Shown here piece by piece: positions 1-9,353 of a DNA stretch of 28,375 bases. The DNA comes from JAYEHC01 sp964490635 (GTDB lineage: Bacteria > Patescibacteriota > Minisyncoccia > JAHIHE01 > JAGLIN01): NCBI GenBank assembly GCA_964490635.1, contig CAZBCK010000006.1:1-28375 (forward strand). Direction: 5' to 3'. Position numbers and translations under genes: made by a program. A model generated the notes under the pieces. That model was given only the letters and a program-made list of their open reading frames with translations, was not told the DNA's origin and made no database searches. Within the stretch, counting starts at the first letter, position 1. Every line of letters begins with the position of its first letter.

Positions 1-51
1 TTTAAAGAAATATTTTAAAGAATTTAATTAAGTTGATGGTCTAGAGCCATG

Positions 52-984
52 CTAATATTTATTAATTATTGATCTATACTTATTTTCTATCATAAAAAAA
101 ATATCCACAAAACCGCCATAATATTTTTGTCCTAAAAAAGAAAACAAAAACGCTATTAAAGAAAAATTTAGGAAGTTAAGTTTGATTGACTTTAGAAAAT
201 AACTTCTCCCTAATTTAAATTTTCCATCTAAGCACAAAATGTTACCAACACGAAAGTAATGCTTAGCCAATAATTTATTACTTAAATCCTTAAAGTATTT
301 TTCTTCAATTATTCTAAATGCTTTAAGAAGCGCGTTAGAATCAGTCGAAATACTTTTTGATGTAAAATAACACAACGCTAAAGGCTCGTCTATAAATTTA
401 AAATCGTAGTATTTTGCTAACCTCAAAACCAAATCCCAATCCTGAAACCTCGGCAAATTTTCGTCAAACACCCCTGATTTTTCAAGGCATTTTTTTTTCA
501 CTAGCAAAGTTTGCGTGCTTATAAAATTTCCATTGAGAAGCTCTTTATAAACATTCCCATCTTTTTGTTTTACTCTGTTAAGCGGTATGTATATTTTTTT
601 ATTGTCCTTTATTCGCCAAAATCCCGTATAAACAATACTATTTTCTTGACACGCTGTTAAAACTTTTATTTGTTTCTCTAATTTTTCTGGCAACCATTTA
701 TCATCACTATCTTGAAAAGCGATATATTTTCCTTTAGCAATTTTAATCCCAAGATTTCTGGCAACGCAAGCCCCCCTGTTTTTTTCACATTTTATATATT
801 TTATTCTTGCATCATTAAAACTTTTAACAACGCTCTCAGTATTGTCCACCGAACCATCATCTACAATAATAACTTCAAAATCTTTAAATGTTTGGTTTAA
901 AACACTGCTAATAGATTCGCCTATCAAATTAGCTCTATTATAAGTTGGAATAATTATACTAACAACAGGAATAACTTTGTTCAT
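52..984 (-). CDS. GT2 family glycosyltransferase
   Basis: Predicted GT-A fold enzyme of 310 residues that would move a sugar from a nucleotide-sugar to a growing glycan on the cytoplasmic face of the membrane. Visible GT2 landmarks are PTYNRA (13-18), VDDGS (41-45), a GACVARNLG stretch near 71-79 and the metal-binding DSDD (92-95). A DWDLVLRLA segment follows near 190, and the C-terminal part has a hydrophobic patch without clear domain identity. An in-frame TTG at 1020 would add 12 residues before the family's usual beginning, so I chose the ATG at 984; neither has a Shine-Dalgarno site. It is the last gene of the glycan cluster at this end. Family assignment is firm; donor and acceptor cannot be told. 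Confidence 0.9.
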   Translation of the reverse strand: MNKVIPVVSIIIPTYNRANLIGESISSVLNQTFKDFEVIIVDDGSVDNTESVVKSFNDARIKYIKCEKNRGACVARNLGIKIAKGKYIAFQDSDDKWLPEKLEKQIKVLTACQENSIVYTGFWRIKDNKKIYIPLNRVKQKDGNVYKELLNGNFISTQTLLVKKKCLEKSGVFDENLPRFQDWDLVLRLAKYYDFKFIDEPLALCYFTSKSISTDSNALLKAFRIIEEKYFKDLSNKLLAKHYFRVGNILCLDGKFKLGRSYFLKSIKLNFLNFSLIAFLFSFLGQKYYGGFVDIFFMIENKYRSIINKY

Positions 985-1230
985 TAATTTATTTTTTTTA
1001 TTTAGGCTTTGCTGACACAAACCACTTCAAAATACCTAAGATTAAAAAAGATTTGCAAAGCATTTATCGGCTACAACCTCAACTATGCTTTCTGGAAATT
1101 AGGAAGATGATTTTAAAACTCAACGATAACCTGAAGCTAATCAAATTTATATATTTTCATTTTGAAAACTTTATTAAACGATTTTAAAAGTAAAAATTTG
1201 TAAATTTGTTAAAGAAAATCAGCAGAGCCA

Positions 1231-2286
1231 TTATTTAATATACTCTTCTTTTGCCATATTTTTATCTTCTCCAAACTTTTTAAACCATTCTAAAATTTCT
1301 TTATTGGTAACAACTTTTTCTTTTTGGATATAATTTCTTTTCTTAAAAGTTTTAAATAAAGAAATAAAGAAACTGCTCCAACCTTCAACTATTACACGAA
1401 TCACATTAATTATTCCTATTTTTTCTTTAGTTTTAGCAGAATATCCTCTTTTAAGGAAAAGGCTTTCAAGAGAATAAAAATAATTCAAGAAAAATTTATA
1501 CATTCCTTTGATTAAAAATTTCAAAGGAAAATTTTTAAATATCACAAAGAGACGATTCCTATGAGAATAAAAAGCTTTTACAAAAGAATAAACTTGGAAT
1601 GTTTCTGATCCCTTATGATATACTACTGATTTTGGCGCGGTAAAACTTTTCCAGTCTCGCAATCTCGCTCTCCAAGCTAAATCCACATCTTCGCAAAAAG
1701 CAAAAAAATCATTGTCAAAACAGTTATCGCCACTCATAACAACATCTTCTAACATTTTTCTTTTATATAAGCAAGAGCATCCTGTCGTTCCAAAAACTTC
1801 TTTAATATCATCATACTGTTTTTTATCTTTTTTATTTGCGCCAATATTTGTGCCACCGCCATTAAAACGAATTTTCATCCCAATACTATCAATCTCATCT
1901 CTCCTAAAATACTTCAATACCTTTGGGGCAACCGAACCAATTTTATTATCTTGTTTGATTACTTTTACCATTTCAGATAGCCAGCTTTTTTCTGTAATTG
2001 CGTCGTTGTTGAGCAGAGCGACATATTCTGTTTCTGAGTCTTCAAACGCTTTGTGTATTCCAATATTATTGGCTTTGGCAAAACCGGTGTTTTTATTTAA
2101 ACTTATAATTTCCACTTTTGGAAACTTATTTTTAACAAATTCTACTGATTTATCTTTAGACCCATTATCAACAAAGATAATTTTATAGTTATCATAATCT
2201 TGATTTTCAGCAGAGTTTAAACATTCTTCCAGCAAATGTTTGCCGTTCCAATTTATTATAATAATTGCTATTTTTGGTTGGTTCAT
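1231..2286 (-). CDS. GT2 family glycosyltransferase (rhamnosyltransferase-like), paralog A
   Basis: Predicted inverting GT2 enzyme of 351 residues in the group often annotated as rhamnosyltransferase. It shows INWNG (11-15), VDNGS (39-43), LLNND as the DxD-like site (91-95), a GCSC motif near 180 and an EDVDLAWRARL acidic motif near 210. The C-terminal 100 residues are basic and hydrophobic and may associate with the membrane. A TTG start at 2328 would overlap the methyltransferase upstream by 26 bases; the ATG at 2286 matches the beginning of the paralog at 3304-4359 and is preferred. The first 95 residues are about 85% identical to that paralog by hand count, while the C-terminal half has diverged, which suggests tandem duplication followed by acceptor specialisation. 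Confidence 0.92.
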   Translation of the reverse strand: MNQPKIAIIIINWNGKHLLEECLNSAENQDYDNYKIIFVDNGSKDKSVEFVKNKFPKVEIISLNKNTGFAKANNIGIHKAFEDSETEYVALLNNDAITEKSWLSEMVKVIKQDNKIGSVAPKVLKYFRRDEIDSIGMKIRFNGGGTNIGANKKDKKQYDDIKEVFGTTGCSCLYKRKMLEDVVMSGDNCFDNDFFAFCEDVDLAWRARLRDWKSFTAPKSVVYHKGSETFQVYSFVKAFYSHRNRLFVIFKNFPLKFLIKGMYKFFLNYFYSLESLFLKRGYSAKTKEKIGIINVIRVIVEGWSSFFISLFKTFKKRNYIQKEKVVTNKEILEWFKKFGEDKNMAKEEYIK

Positions 2287-2302
2287 AGAAAATTTAGATT
2301 GT

Positions 2303-3283
2303 TTATTTCTTTTTACACACAGCAACAATAAAATCGCTTTGAATATCTTTGCTTTGCATTAAAATATCTTCGGCATTAAAACAGAAATCTAGAAATTTTT
2401 TAGTTTCATTATTTTCAGATAAAAAATTATGAGCGATTTCACTGAACAACATCATTAAAACAGTTCCTCCGTACTTCCTAATTTCTTTTATGTCAAATGT
2501 TTTTTCTAACAACGGAAGTATATTTGAGGACTCAACAGCTTCTGAAGGATCATTCAAAATCATACTTAGTCGGCTTGGTTTAAAAACTTTTCTTTTTATA
2601 CTGCCATCTCTTCTTGTTTTATATTGAATTGGCAAAATTGACAATAAACCATTAATTACTTCCAGTTGCCTGTCGGTCCACTGAAATCGTGTTGGTCCAA
2701 CAAATTCATTGACAATAAATAATCCATTTGGCTTAAGAAAATCATTTATTTTAAGTAATATATCTTTTAGCGGCGAGAAATGATGCAACGAATGCTCCAC
2801 TAAAATAATATCATAATAATTACTACTTTTTTCTACATTGTAAATATCAGCAACTTGATAATTAATAATATCGCCATAGCCCTTTTTTTGAGCTTGCTTT
2901 CTCGCAAATTCTATTCTTGTTCCTGAAAGATCATAAGCGTCAATCTTTTCAAACACACCAAGTTTTGCCCATTCTAATTCATTGTGTCCGGTTCCACAAC
3001 CAAGAGATAACACTTTTAGATTTTTCTTGTCTGAAAAATATTTGTGAAAAATATACTCATAATAATCAACATTAATATTCCCTGAAACTAGATAATTCCA
3101 GCGCTCTTTCACTTCAGGAATATCATACCAGTTACTAGAAGATTTTTTTATATGCTTCCATGATTTTTCCACTTTTCCCTGTTTACTACTTATGAGTTTA
3201 GATAAAACTAAATTTAATCGACCTTGCTTTACAGCATTGCATAATATTGATAAATCATGAGTATTTATTAAATTTCCAAACAT
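2303..3283 (-). CDS. class I SAM-dependent methyltransferase
   Basis: Predicted methyltransferase of 326 residues using S-adenosylmethionine. Motif I is VLSLGCGTGH (91-100), followed by an acidic residue at the end of the second strand (YDLSG, near 117), then DIILVEHSLHHF and an FLKPNGLFIVNEF strand, all typical of the Methyltransf_11/25 type. The first 85 residues are an extra N-terminal region of unknown role. Placement between two paralogous glycosyltransferases suggests methylation of a sugar or an aglycone in the same glycan, but the substrate is not visible. It is one of only two genes here with a good ribosome binding site (AGGAG, 10 bases before the ATG, on the complement of 3294-3298). 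Confidence 0.88.
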   Translation of the reverse strand: MFGNLINTHDLSILCNAVKQGRLNLVLSKLISSKQGKVEKSWKHIKKSSSNWYDIPEVKERWNYLVSGNINVDYYEYIFHKYFSDKKNLKVLSLGCGTGHNELEWAKLGVFEKIDAYDLSGTRIEFARKQAQKKGYGDIINYQVADIYNVEKSSNYYDIILVEHSLHHFSPLKDILLKINDFLKPNGLFIVNEFVGPTRFQWTDRQLEVINGLLSILPIQYKTRRDGSIKRKVFKPSRLSMILNDPSEAVESSNILPLLEKTFDIKEIRKYGGTVLMMLFSEIAHNFLSENNETKKFLDFCFNAEDILMQSKDIQSDFIVAVCKKK

Positions 3284-3303
3284 ATTTTATTTGCTCCTAA
3301 ATT

Positions 3304-4359
3304 TTATTTAGTATGCTCGTTATATACAACATCTTTCAAATTAGCCCTGTATTTATCAAACCAATCTTTGGCATCCGTAGAAGAACTTTTTTTATATTTC
3401 TGAATAATTTTTCTTTTTTTCAACATTAAAGGAAAATATTTTGCTACATCAATCCACCCTTTAATAATTATTTTTACAGCTTCAAAAAATCCCGATTTTT
3501 TTATTAGCCGCGCACTTGGTCCTTTATTTTTTGCGATACTGAAAATTGAATAAAAGTATCTCAAAAACAAATAAAAAAATGCTTTCGGCAATAAAAATAA
3601 AGGATAGTTTTTTATAACCACGAAATACCTGTTCCTGTTAGTATGAAACGCTTTGAAGGGAGAATATAGCACGGTTGTTTCCGAATGTTTATGATAGACA
3701 ACAGCGTTTGGAGCAAAAATGCTTTTCCATCCTCTTAGCCTTGCTCGCCAGTTTAAATCTATATCTTCAAAATAAGCAAAGAAATCATCATCAAAAAAAT
3801 CGTCTTTTATTTGAACATCTTCCAACATTCTTCTGGAATACATACAAGAACAACCGCTTGGTCCAAATATTTCTTTAATATCATCATATTGCCCATTGTC
3901 AACTTCATTAATATGATTACTGACTCCTCCCCCGTCAAGATGAATCGCATTGCCTATGCTGTCAATGATATTTCTTTTATAATATTTTTTAATCTTAGGC
4001 GCAACTGAACCAATTTTATCATTTTGCGTTATTACTTTCATCATTTCAGACAACCATTTTTTTTCCACCATTGCATCATTATTTAAAATAGCAATGTATT
4101 CCACTTCGGAGTCTTCAAACGCTTTATGCATTCCAATGTTATTGGCCTTCGCAAAACCGGTATTTTTGTCTAAACTTATAATTTCCACTTTCGGAAATTT
4201 TTCTTTGACAAACTCCACTGACTTATCTTTAGATCCATTATCAACAAAAATAATTTTGTAATTATCATAATCTTGATTTTCGACAGAAGTTAAGCATTCT
4301 TCCAACAAGTGTTTGCCACCCCAATTTATTACAATGACTGCTATTTTAGATCGCTTCAT
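3304..4359 (-). CDS. GT2 family glycosyltransferase (rhamnosyltransferase-like), paralog B
   Basis: Tandem paralog of the gene at 1231-2286, also 351 residues. Motifs: INWGG (11-15), VDNGS (39-43), ILNND near 91-95, GCSCMYSRRML near 180 and FEDIDLNWRARL near 208. The nucleotide-binding half is nearly the same as in paralog A; differences concentrate after residue 150, where the acceptor is expected to bind. One notable change is GG for NG in the first motif (residues 14-15). The gene ends 20 bases before the methyltransferase start, so the three genes are probably one transcription unit. No Shine-Dalgarno site precedes the ATG. Confidence 0.92.
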   Translation of the reverse strand: MKRSKIAVIVINWGGKHLLEECLTSVENQDYDNYKIIFVDNGSKDKSVEFVKEKFPKVEIISLDKNTGFAKANNIGMHKAFEDSEVEYIAILNNDAMVEKKWLSEMMKVITQNDKIGSVAPKIKKYYKRNIIDSIGNAIHLDGGGVSNHINEVDNGQYDDIKEIFGPSGCSCMYSRRMLEDVQIKDDFFDDDFFAYFEDIDLNWRARLRGWKSIFAPNAVVYHKHSETTVLYSPFKAFHTNRNRYFVVIKNYPLFLLPKAFFYLFLRYFYSIFSIAKNKGPSARLIKKSGFFEAVKIIIKGWIDVAKYFPLMLKKRKIIQKYKKSSSTDAKDWFDKYRANLKDVVYNEHTK

Positions 4360-4390
4360 TTTTTTATTTCTACAATTAAATTTATAATCT

Positions 4391-5212
4391 TTATTTTCTA
4401 CAAATTCCCATTAAATCAAGGCTCTTTTCAAAGTCTTTTTCTGTTATATAAAAATCGTCTAAATTATATTTATTTAAAAATTTTTCTTTATCTTTGTTTG
4501 TAGAACTTTTACAAGTAATTCTTTTTATAATTCTAATGATTGGCAATTTAATTGATTCTAGCATTACCCTTTTTAAATTTAAAAAATCAAGAGAAATTAT
4601 ATTTAAAGATTTCTTTATTCTCAAAATTTCTATCTGCTGAATTTCCGCGTTTCCGCAAACTCCAAATATTTCAACACTGGAAAACTTGGTTCTTAAAATA
4701 TTTTCTAACTCAGATGAATAATATTCTCTGATATGAAATCTGTTAAAAGGTTTTTGATTTGGCTTAAGTCTTAATGATTTATTGGGAGTTGTTAATAAAA
4801 AAATTCCGTTATCTTTCAAAACCCTTTGTATTTCTGAGACATAATTCTCATCATTTTCAATATGCTCTATGACTTGAAAAGAAATAACAGCGTCAAAAGT
4901 ATTGTCTTTGTGTGGAATTTTAACTCCGTCGTATTTTTTAAAGATGCAACTTTTTGAACCGTATTTTTTCGTTGAATATTCTATCGCATTCTTGTCTATA
5001 TCTATACCAATAATATCTGTGATATTTTTAGATAACCTGCTAGTCCCATAACCGTTTCCGCTTCCGACTTCTAATACAGAACTTTTTTTAGAAATTATTT
5101 TTTTTGCAAATTCATACGCAAATATATGTCGCAAATAAATAAGATATTCCTCCTTAGATTCAAATTTTTCAGGCACAACTCTTTCTCCTGTTTTTTTAAT
5201 GGCTTCTGACAT
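4391..5212 (-). CDS. class I SAM-dependent methyltransferase (UbiE/UbiG-like)
   Basis: Predicted methyltransferase of 273 residues. It begins with a TGERVVPE segment (8-15), often seen in methyltransferases of surface polysaccharide clusters. The SAM-binding motif is VLEVGSGNGYG (46-56), followed by IIGIDID at the second strand, FDAVISFQVIEHI and LLTTPNKS. The C-terminal 80 residues are lysine-rich and lack a recognised domain. It is not closely similar to the methyltransferase at 2303-3283. The end lies 32 bases before the next glycosyltransferase. A role in modifying a glycan or its lipid carrier is inferred from context only. Confidence 0.88.
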   Translation of the reverse strand: MSEAIKKTGERVVPEKFESKEEYLIYLRHIFAYEFAKKIISKKSSVLEVGSGNGYGTSRLSKNITDIIGIDIDKNAIEYSTKKYGSKSCIFKKYDGVKIPHKDNTFDAVISFQVIEHIENDENYVSEIQRVLKDNGIFLLTTPNKSLRLKPNQKPFNRFHIREYYSSELENILRTKFSSVEIFGVCGNAEIQQIEILRIKKSLNIISLDFLNLKRVMLESIKLPIIRIIKRITCKSSTNKDKEKFLNKYNLDDFYITEKDFEKSLDLMGICRK

Positions 5213-5225
5213 AAAAACAAATTTG

Positions 5226-6458
5226 TTAAAATAATAATAAATCCATTATTTTTCTTCCTGTCTTTTCACAATCCAATCTATTTTTAAAAACCCCATAACC
5301 ACCTTTCGCTATTTCATCTCTCAATTCACCATCATCTCTCAATTCCAAAATTGCGTTTTTTAAAGATTTCTCATCCTTATTTTCGCAAAGCAAAATATTT
5401 TTCCTGCTGGTGAATAATTCTTTTATCGCTGGTGAATCGCCCGTAATAACCGCTTTTCTGCAAGCAATCGCCTGAAAAACCTTATTGGGAATAACTCTTA
5501 ACGATTTGTCCGTGCCACCGAAAATTCCAAGAACCACATCGGATTTGTTGATTTCACTAACCAATTCATTATACTCCACCCATTCAATAAAATCAACATT
5601 CTTTATTTCCAGATTCTTGCTTAATCCAGTTATCTCACCATAAAGCTGACCATTGCCGATCATTCTGAATTTAATATCTTCTTCATTTTCCAATAGTTTA
5701 GCCACTTTGATAATATATTCGAGTCCGTGAAGAGGAATATATTTTCCGAAAAATAGAACTGTGAATTTAACCCCCCCTAGCCCCCCCTTATCAAGGGGGG
5801 GATACAAAGACAACCCTCCCTTGTCAAAAGAGGAATATTTTTTCCTCTTGTTAGGTGGAAAATATTCTTGAGCAACTTTTTCTTGTTCAAGTTCCATCGG
5901 ATAAAAAACATCTTCGTCCGCGCCGACCCAAACCCTTTTGAATTTATTTTTATTTAGATCAAATAAACCGCAAATATAATTTATATGCTCATTTGTGTCT
6001 AGAATTATTAAGTCCGCTATTTTGAATGAATATTTATCAAGATAAAATAAGAACTTGGCAAAAATATTTTTTCTTCTGGATAATTTCCTATCAACAATCG
6101 CTGTGTCGTAAAGCGACACCAACGGAATAAATATTATTTTCGGTTTATTTTTTTTGAATAAAGTTAAAAATTTTAACCAGAAAATATCAAGCTGACCGAT
6201 ATATCCAACAATAACCGTATCAATGTCTCCGCATTCTTTTAAAAATCTAAATCCTAATTTTAGATATGCGACTATTAAATTGACTAAAAGTTTAGCCAGC
6301 GAAAATAATTTTAAAAAATCGCCGTGTTTATTTTTATGTTTCTCCCATAAGACAATATGACATTCTTTCACTTCTGCACCATTTTTTCTTAATCCCTTAA
6401 CAATAATATTATTCAACGGATAGTCTTTTTCGTAGGTCCCGAAATAACAAATCTTCAT
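5226..6458 (-). CDS. GT4 family glycosyltransferase with in-frame repeat insertion
   Basis: Predicted GT-B fold retaining glycosyltransferase of 410 residues. The N-terminal Rossmann domain runs to about residue 180 and ends in VWVGADEDVFYP; the C-terminal domain starts at FTVLFFGKYIPLHGLEYI and includes the donor-site region VIPNKVFQAIACRKAVI, where the usual EGFG loop is replaced by FGGTDKS. Between the domains, the residues from KYSSFDKGG to PPLDKGGLGG are encoded by a C-run/G-run palindromic repeat (5770-5832) and are not part of the normal fold. The frame stays open through it, so the enzyme may still work with an enlarged linker. It is the first gene of the run leading to 52, separated from upstream genes by a MITE-like element. 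Confidence 0.88.
   Translation of the reverse strand: MKICYFGTYEKDYPLNNIIVKGLRKNGAEVKECHIVLWEKHKNKHGDFLKLFSLAKLLVNLIVAYLKLGFRFLKECGDIDTVIVGYIGQLDIFWLKFLTLFKKNKPKIIFIPLVSLYDTAIVDRKLSRRKNIFAKFLFYLDKYSFKIADLIILDTNEHINYICGLFDLNKNKFKRVWVGADEDVFYPMELEQEKVAQEYFPPNKRKKYSSFDKGGLSLYPPLDKGGLGGVKFTVLFFGKYIPLHGLEYIIKVAKLLENEEDIKFRMIGNGQLYGEITGLSKNLEIKNVDFIEWVEYNELVSEINKSDVVLGIFGGTDKSLRVIPNKVFQAIACRKAVITGDSPAIKELFTSRKNILLCENKDEKSLKNAILELRDDGELRDEIAKGGYGVFKNRLDCEKTGRKIMDLLLF
5770..5832. repeat. in-frame C-run/G-run palindromic repeat
   Basis: Composite repeat inside the GT4 gene: a hairpin with arms CCCCCCTT and AAGGGGGG around TATC/GATA, preceded by a CCCCCCCTAG tract and followed by a weaker second hairpin (CCTCCCTTGTC...AAAGAGG). 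A related two-hairpin unit lies at 18192-18261 and a short relative at 16630-16648. Confidence 0.8.
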
Positions 6459-6509
6459 ATACTCAATATTATATTTTGATAAATTATCTAAAATCTGCCA
6501 TTCCAGCTT

Positions 6510-6724
6510 GTCATTCTGAACTTGTTTCAGAATCTACCCTCTATTACCACTAATTAAACCCTCAAAACATCATAAATTTTTACTAAGTTGAAAACACAAT
6601 AATTGTAATACAACTTTTAGCGTTATAAAAATAAATTAAACTTATACTAAAATTCTAGACTTTATTGAATTAAATATAAATTAAACCTAAGGTAACAAAG
6701 ATTCTGAACCAAGTTCAGAATGAC
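6510..6724. mobile_element. MITE-like element, GTCATTCTGAAC family, copy 1
   Basis: A 215-base non-coding unit in the 314-base gap between two glycosyltransferase genes. Its ends (6510-6535 and 6699-6724) are 26-base inverted copies that start GTCATTCTGAAC, and each end is itself a hairpin (ATTCTGAA...TTCAGAAT). The inside is AT-rich without an open frame. Part of the inside (around 6580-6605) resembles the reverse complement of the inside of the copy at 28030-28238. No transposase is seen, so it would be non-autonomous. Confidence 0.75.
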
Positions 6725-6772
6725 AAAAATAAATTTTTCTGTATTTTAAAATAGTTTGTCAAAAACCTTTCG

Positions 6773-7723
6773 TTATTTTATTATCCTCTTAATTTTGCTC
6801 CCATCCTCTTCTTTCCCCGAGATCTTCACAAACATTTCTCCTATTAACCCCAGAGAAACAAGTTGGACGCCGACCATAATTAATAAAATTCCGGCAATTA
6901 GTAACGGCAGTCTGTTTTGAATGTTCCCGGAGGAAAATTTTAGAAAAGTAATATATAATCCGATAATAAAACCGGTTCCCAGAGCTATAAATCCGAAAAC
7001 GCCGAAAAAATGGGCAGGTCTTTTAAAATATCTGGTTAAGATTATTACAGTCAATAAATCCAGAAATCCATTCAAAAATCTAACCGGTCCGTATTTTGAC
7101 TTGCCGTATTTTCTTTTGCGGTGGTGAACCGGAATTTCTGTTACTCTGTATCCCTGATTGCCTACCATTACGGGAATATATCTGTGCAATTGACCATATA
7201 AATCAAGCTCTTTAGCAATCTCACTTCTATACGCCTTAAATCCGCAATTGAAATCATGCAGTTTTACTTTGGAAAACAGCGAGGTTGTAAGGTTATAGAA
7301 CTTGGAGCTATTGTTTTTTATGAAAGAGTCTTTGCGATTTTGTTTCCATCCCGAGATGAGATCATAGCCCTTGTTTATTTTCGCGATAAAACGCGGGATT
7401 TCTTTCGGATCATCCTGCAAATCAGCATCCATCGTAATAATAATTTTTCCTCTGGACTGTCCAAATCCGACTTTCAACGCAGTCGCTTTGCCAAAATTCA
7501 CTTTCAGACAAATTCCTATTATATGCTCCTTGTCATTATTATATAAATTTTCTACAACTTTTTGCGTTTCATCTCTGCTTCCGTCATCAATAATTATTAT
7601 TTCATAATCATTAGTAACATTTTTCATTACTCCTGATATTTCACCGCATAAAACAGGCAAACTCTCCGCTTCGTTCAAAGCCGGAATTACTATTGATACT
7701 TCTTTTTGATTATTATTACTCAT
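6773..7723 (-). CDS. polyprenyl-phosphate glycosyltransferase (DPM1/ArnC-like GT2)
   Basis: Predicted membrane GT2 enzyme of 316 residues that would transfer a hexose from a nucleotide-sugar to undecaprenyl or polyprenyl phosphate, making the lipid donor used by GT-C enzymes outside. Landmarks: IPALNEAESL (13-22), DDGS (46-49), the long DxD motif MDADLQDDP (98-106), FNCGFKAYR near 160 and HHRKRKYGKSKYG near 200. Two transmembrane helices follow near 240-262 and 272-296. Its ATG overlaps the stop of the GT39-like gene upstream by 8 bases, so translation is probably coupled, which fits a donor/user pair. The type is firm; the sugar is not known. Confidence 0.93.
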   Translation of the reverse strand: MSNNNQKEVSIVIPALNEAESLPVLCGEISGVMKNVTNDYEIIIIDDGSRDETQKVVENLYNNDKEHIIGICLKVNFGKATALKVGFGQSRGKIIITMDADLQDDPKEIPRFIAKINKGYDLISGWKQNRKDSFIKNNSSKFYNLTTSLFSKVKLHDFNCGFKAYRSEIAKELDLYGQLHRYIPVMVGNQGYRVTEIPVHHRKRKYGKSKYGPVRFLNGFLDLLTVIILTRYFKRPAHFFGVFGFIALGTGFIIGLYITFLKFSSGNIQNRLPLLIAGILLIMVGVQLVSLGLIGEMFVKISGKEEDGSKIKRIIK

Positions 7724-9353
7724 TGTTTAAAATCTTAAATACCTTAATCGGTCTGATGGAACTATCCTCGTAAAAAAGCTCCACATCATCAGAATATTTG
7801 TCAAAATTCGCCATTTCGCTATAGTTATCTCTTATTCCAAGCCACCTTTCGTCAATTACAATATAACTGACATTTCGCGCTTTGGCAAATCTGAGAATAT
7901 TTTCCGAACTGGTATATGGGACAGGAACTCCTCCTTTTTTATTTTCCGCGTAAAAAGAAACATATGGTTTTCTTGACATTATAACCGATTTCTCCGGACT
8001 ATAATCGGAATTATTTTTTAAATATTCCCCAGCCAATTTATGTTCAAGCGGATAATCTGGCAATTTACGCGAACTCCATATACAAACAGCAATAAAATTA
8101 CAGAAAACCAAAATTATTATCAAAGCTTTTAAAATTTTTAAAAACAGCGCGCTAGGAAATTTAAAACCCTTAATATTTAATACTGATTTGCTTTTTATAG
8201 ACAGTCCGAGAGAGGAAAGCAAAATTATGAAAACCATCACTTGAAGTAAATATCGGCTTTCAAGATGAAAGGCTGGAAACATAAGCAAGAGAATGGCTGG
8301 AAACAATGACAATATAAATATTTCTCCGGATAGTTTTTTTGTTTTAAATAAAAAAATAAAAAGCGCAAAAATCGGAATTAGAGAGATACTAAACAAATAT
8401 TGATTTATTAAAACTTTAATTTCAGACAAAAACCCTCTTATATATCTTTTTAAAAATTCATTTTGATTATTAGACACAGTTTCTTCCACGCTAACATTCG
8501 CGAATTCTTCAGGCAATTTCATAGAATTTGTTTCTTCATCATAGTTTGAAAAAACTTTTTCATAAAAATTAATATCGTTTCTGTTCATATCACCCATATC
8601 TTTTCCATCAAGAATTATTCCCGCGATTAGATTTGGTTTCGCTTTCACCGTCAGGCATAATTTCCCGGTATTTTGATAAAGAAAATAAAGATAGGGAGCG
8701 GCAACAATAAAAAAAGTAAGGGCAATGACTGACGAACCGGCAAACGCTTTTTTGAATTTTAATCCGTTTGGTCTTTGAAATAAAAAAATAACTGCCAACA
8801 ACAAAAATATTATTCCCTCGGGACGAATTAAATAAGTTATACCGATTGAGAACCCTAACAATATTGCCAAAAAAACTTTATAATTTTTTGTTAATTTTAA
8901 ATATAAATAGATTGTTGTTAAAACAAAAAATATATGCAGTGATTCCGACCATGTTTCTTTGGATATTATAATGGACAAATGCAATGTTGCCGCAAAAAAA
9001 GAGGCAAGCAGTCCGGTTTCTTTATTATAAAATTCTTTCCCGACCAGATAAAAAAGATAGACAGACAAAAAACCGGCAGCAAACGAAACAAACCTTGCGG
9101 AAAAAACAAGATTATTGAAAAAAATATCGGCTATTCCGACAGCTAGCGAATATCCTGGTGGAAAAAGAAGCTGGGGACTGCCAAAAATTTCATATTTTCC
9201 GGTTTCAACCAGATTTTTCCCTGACAAAAGATATTGAACTCCGTCAGTTGTCACAAATCCTTCCTGAGAGAAAAAATAAAATCTGGGAAGAAATGCCAGA
9301 ATTAGAATAAACAATAAGATTATCAAATGAGAATGTTTTTTAAAATTACTCAT
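7716..9353 (-). CDS. GT39-like (ArnT/PMT-type) membrane glycosyltransferase
   Basis: Polytopic membrane protein of 545 residues with about a dozen hydrophobic segments. A first helix (10-28) leads to an extracytoplasmic loop with TTDGVQYL and LFPPGYSLAVG, the place where GT39/PMT_2 enzymes have their acidic catalytic motif and the conserved proline pair. SKETWSESLH matches the second conserved loop. After the last helix the C-terminal 110 residues form a soluble domain outside the membrane. It would transfer a sugar from a polyprenyl-phosphate carrier to an exported glycan, lipid or protein. Its ATG shares one base with the stop of the dehydrogenase gene (TAATG), and its stop overlaps the DPM-like gene. 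Confidence 0.85.
   Translation of the reverse strand: MSNFKKHSHLIILLFILILAFLPRFYFFSQEGFVTTDGVQYLLSGKNLVETGKYEIFGSPQLLFPPGYSLAVGIADIFFNNLVFSARFVSFAAGFLSVYLFYLVGKEFYNKETGLLASFFAATLHLSIIISKETWSESLHIFFVLTTIYLYLKLTKNYKVFLAILLGFSIGITYLIRPEGIIFLLLAVIFLFQRPNGLKFKKAFAGSSVIALTFFIVAAPYLYFLYQNTGKLCLTVKAKPNLIAGIILDGKDMGDMNRNDINFYEKVFSNYDEETNSMKLPEEFANVSVEETVSNNQNEFLKRYIRGFLSEIKVLINQYLFSISLIPIFALFIFLFKTKKLSGEIFILSLFPAILLLMFPAFHLESRYLLQVMVFIILLSSLGLSIKSKSVLNIKGFKFPSALFLKILKALIIILVFCNFIAVCIWSSRKLPDYPLEHKLAGEYLKNNSDYSPEKSVIMSRKPYVSFYAENKKGGVPVPYTSSENILRFAKARNVSYIVIDERWLGIRDNYSEMANFDKYSDDVELFYEDSSIRPIKVFKILNNE

Noticed and set aside
1712..2188. Plus-strand open frame of 158 codons opposite a GT2 gene
   Set aside because: It is the antisense of the well-supported GT2 gene, with no ribosome binding site and serine/leucine-rich nonsense composition.
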